From assembly GCA_007128555.1 (NCBI GenBank), contig SKXF01000235.1, positions 1-15,323 on the forward strand: a stretch of 15,323 nt of DNA, read 5' to 3'. Numbering within the stretch: the first letter of the stretch is position 1; every line of letters starts with the position of its first letter. Under the pieces are notes generated by a model. The model was not told where the DNA came from. It did no database searches and worked only from the letters and a program-made list of their open reading frames with translations. The stretch comes from Clostridia bacterium (lineage in GTDB: Bacteria > Bacillota_E > SLMV01 > PUMD01). This document shows positions 14,113 to 15,323 of this stretch, piece by piece. Made by a program: the position numbers and the translations under genes.

Positions 14113-14990
14113 GGACATCATCCTTTCTCATTGGATGTCGGTTTCTGTCTCTCCCGGCGATCGGGTCTTCCGGCTGCAGATCGGCCTGCCCGTCCTACCT
14201 CACCGGGAGCCTGTTCGCTGTCCTCGTGCATGTCTCCCCGTGGCCAGAAATCAGCTCACCCCTGGCGATATTACCGGTCCTTCAGACCACCACCCCAAAT
14301 CCCTGAGTGCACGGAGCTAATCCACCAACGAACAGATGTCTCATTCCACCTTTCGCCATGTCATGCTACACCTTGTTATTCGCCACCGCAGAGAAAAACC
14401 CTTCCGTTTTCGCCCGTTTATGCAAGATTACGCGTCGCTTTCCCGTCCATAATCCGAGGACTTCAAGGGAGAACAGCATATATTGAAACATTCTTGCGTT
14501 TATCGTTACCCAGAAGTGGTGCCGAGAACATGCATCCGGGTCTTCTCCTCGTGTGTGTGTCCTTGATTGTCTTACGATCATCAAGATCCCCTGACCTGGG
14601 CCATGGGGGGTTCTTCTGCAGATGCGGATCTCGAATTTGAAAGGTAGCTGTCCTTTTGCGGAACATCCTACGTGGATGGATTACTGCGAAAGGTGTTACA
14701 AGTGGTCGGGAAAGGACCGTGGTGCCAGCTGGGGAGATGAACCTGGCAAGTGCTGCTGCCATACCCTTTGACCGGGTGATTCCACCTGAGACCGTGCGAA
14801 GATGCGATAGACGACGATATGGCCCTGCCACATACAACGACGCGTAGGGACGGCGGATGTTTCGGTCCAACGACGAATGGAGGGGCGTCCGGGCTGTGTT
14901 GCGAGCCAGGAACCCCTCCGGTGCTCTGTGATCATCTCGTATACTCAGCACGCAAGCGTCGCCGCCTTGGAGGACGTTCAGTGAGTCAAG

Positions 14991-15009
14991 TCCCAGGGGC
15001 CCCCTGGGA
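14991..15009. terminator. Palindrome TCCCAGGGG-C-CCCCTGGGA, terminator candidate
   Basis: Nine-base perfect arms flank a single central base. It lies 42-60 bases after the stop of the partial gene on the minus strand. No U-tract follows; a one-base centre means the inner pairs must open to make a loop. It is flanked by directly repeated AGTCAA (within 14984-14989 and 15010-15015). Confidence 0.4.
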
Positions 15010-15015
15010 GTCAAC

Positions 15016-15040
15016 GGGGGAAGGCGTTATCCCCTCCCCC
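15016..15040 (-). terminator. G+C-rich stem-loop 11 bases after the partial gene's stop
   Basis: GGGGGA (15016-15021) pairs with TCCCCC (15035-15040), and after one mismatch GG pairs with CC, leaving a seven-base loop. The position right behind the stop of the gene at 15051-15323 suggests transcription ends here or at the palindrome at 14991-15009, though there is no U-tract. Confidence 0.4.
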
Positions 15041-15050
15041 GATCTGCCGT

Positions 15051-15323
15051 TCAACGGAGTTCAAACTCCGTGATCGAGAAAGCCTCCTCACCCTGGAGAA
15101 CATACCTCGTCATCATCGTGAAGTCATCAAGGGCGACAAAGTCCAGTTCCAGGGTCATGTTCAGGATCGAACTCTCGATCACGACCCGGCGGACTTCCGC
15201 CCTCGTGGGACCGAAGTCCTGCATTTCCGTAAAGTCTTCAGCGATAACGAAGAGCTCCTCGTCAGCGATATCCGTGTAACCGCTTACGCCCATGTGAAGC
15301 CATGTCACCATGAAGTCGAGCAT
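15051..15323 (-). CDS. Unrecognised protein, C-terminal fragment
   Basis: The last 91 codons (90 residues plus stop) of a gene that enters from the right edge; the window happens to end on an in-frame ATG codon, which has no visible ribosome site and may be internal. I do not recognise the family. The fragment is acidic (pairs such as DEELF, AEDFTEM, LDFVALDDF) with alternating hydrophobic and polar residues that suggest beta strands in the last 50 residues, and no hydrophobic stretch long enough for a membrane helix near the end. It has no cysteine. Its C-terminus is TEFELR. Two stem-loops follow the stop. It could be the tail of a secreted or envelope protein, but nothing here proves that. 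Confidence 0.7.
   Translation of the reverse strand: MLDFMVTWLHMGVSGYTDIADEELFVIAEDFTEMQDFGPTRAEVRRVVIESSILNMTLELDFVALDDFTMMTRYVLQGEEAFSITEFELR

Larger units (their letters stand above)
14122..15050. other. 930-base region without a convincing gene
   Basis: The longest frames here (14463-15014 minus, 14107-14640 plus) are rich in R, P and S, have no start signals and show no family pattern, so they are taken as chance. Around 14360-14520 the sequence is more A+T-rich than its surroundings and probably contains the promoter and long leader of the binding-protein operon, but no -35/-10 pair is clear. A plus-strand piece near 14672-14730 reads YCERCYKWSGKGPWC and soon hits a stop; it may be chance or a trace of a zinc-ribbon-like protein. 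Two G+C-rich stem-loops occupy the right end. Confidence 0.5.

Noticed and set aside
14280..14420. Possible T-box or other riboswitch in the long leader of the binding-protein operon.
   Set aside because: I looked for the T-box motif and for glycine-, TPP-, FMN- and cobalamin-type motifs on the minus strand and saw no match.
14463..15014. 183-codon open frame on the minus strand.
   Set aside because: No ribosome site, composition rich in R and P, no family pattern, and it runs through the hairpins after the partial gene; most likely chance in high-G+C DNA.
15054..15071. Inverted repeat ACGGAGT-N4-ACTCCGT at the stop of the partial gene.
   Set aside because: It lies largely within the coding end, has a short stem with no U-tract, and stronger hairpins follow directly.

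Overview
The window is a high-G+C stretch from an endospore-forming member of the Bacillota (Firmicutes). The evidence is a complete spoIIIA operon (AA to AH), and the flanking genes also look Gram-positive: a lipobox peptide-binding protein, a copper amine oxidase-like stalk domain, and Shine-Dalgarno sites rich in GGGAGG. I infer a clostridial or Limnochordia-type lineage, but the sequence does not fix it. Every intact gene lies on the minus strand, so transcription runs right to left. No RNA gene, CRISPR array or insertion sequence was found.

Layout from right to left. 15051-15323 is the 3' end of an unrecognised gene. 14122-15050 is about 930 bases with no convincing gene; two G+C-rich stem-loops follow the stop of the first gene. 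14112-10438 is a three-gene peptide (Opp/Dpp-type) import operon: binding lipoprotein, DppB-type permease, DppC-type permease. It has no ATPase gene in the window, and a stem-loop separates the binding protein from the permeases. 9334-10044 is a short QueG-like protein with two [4Fe-4S] motifs. 6281-8878 is a large secreted protein with an N-terminal phosphodiester glycosidase (NAGPA) domain and a C-terminal stalk domain. 5459-6154 on the plus strand looks like a decayed ABC-transporter ATPase gene, ending at a cluster of stem-loops. 114-5226 is the spoIIIA operon, followed by the first 29 codons of another gene (DUF2007-like) reading off the left edge.

The eight SpoIIIA proteins are known in Bacillus to build the channel or feeding tube between mother cell and forespore, together with SpoIIQ. 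SpoIIIAA is the ATPase, AB to AF are membrane components, and AG and AH form rings in the intermembrane space. Here the genes are tightly coupled, with three ATGA stop/start overlaps, and a candidate sigma-E promoter sits just upstream of a TTG start for spoIIIAA. Non-ATG starts are frequent (TTG for spoIIIAA, dppB and dppC; GTG for spoIIIAB and spoIIIAD). The candidate terminators are G+C-rich hairpins without U-tracts.

I did not find a convincing new biological system. The more unusual items are the ABC ATPase remnant, the ATPase-less transporter operon, the glycosidase/stalk fusion with its repeated CCTGGATC half-sites, and the stem-loop cluster at 6150-6264.
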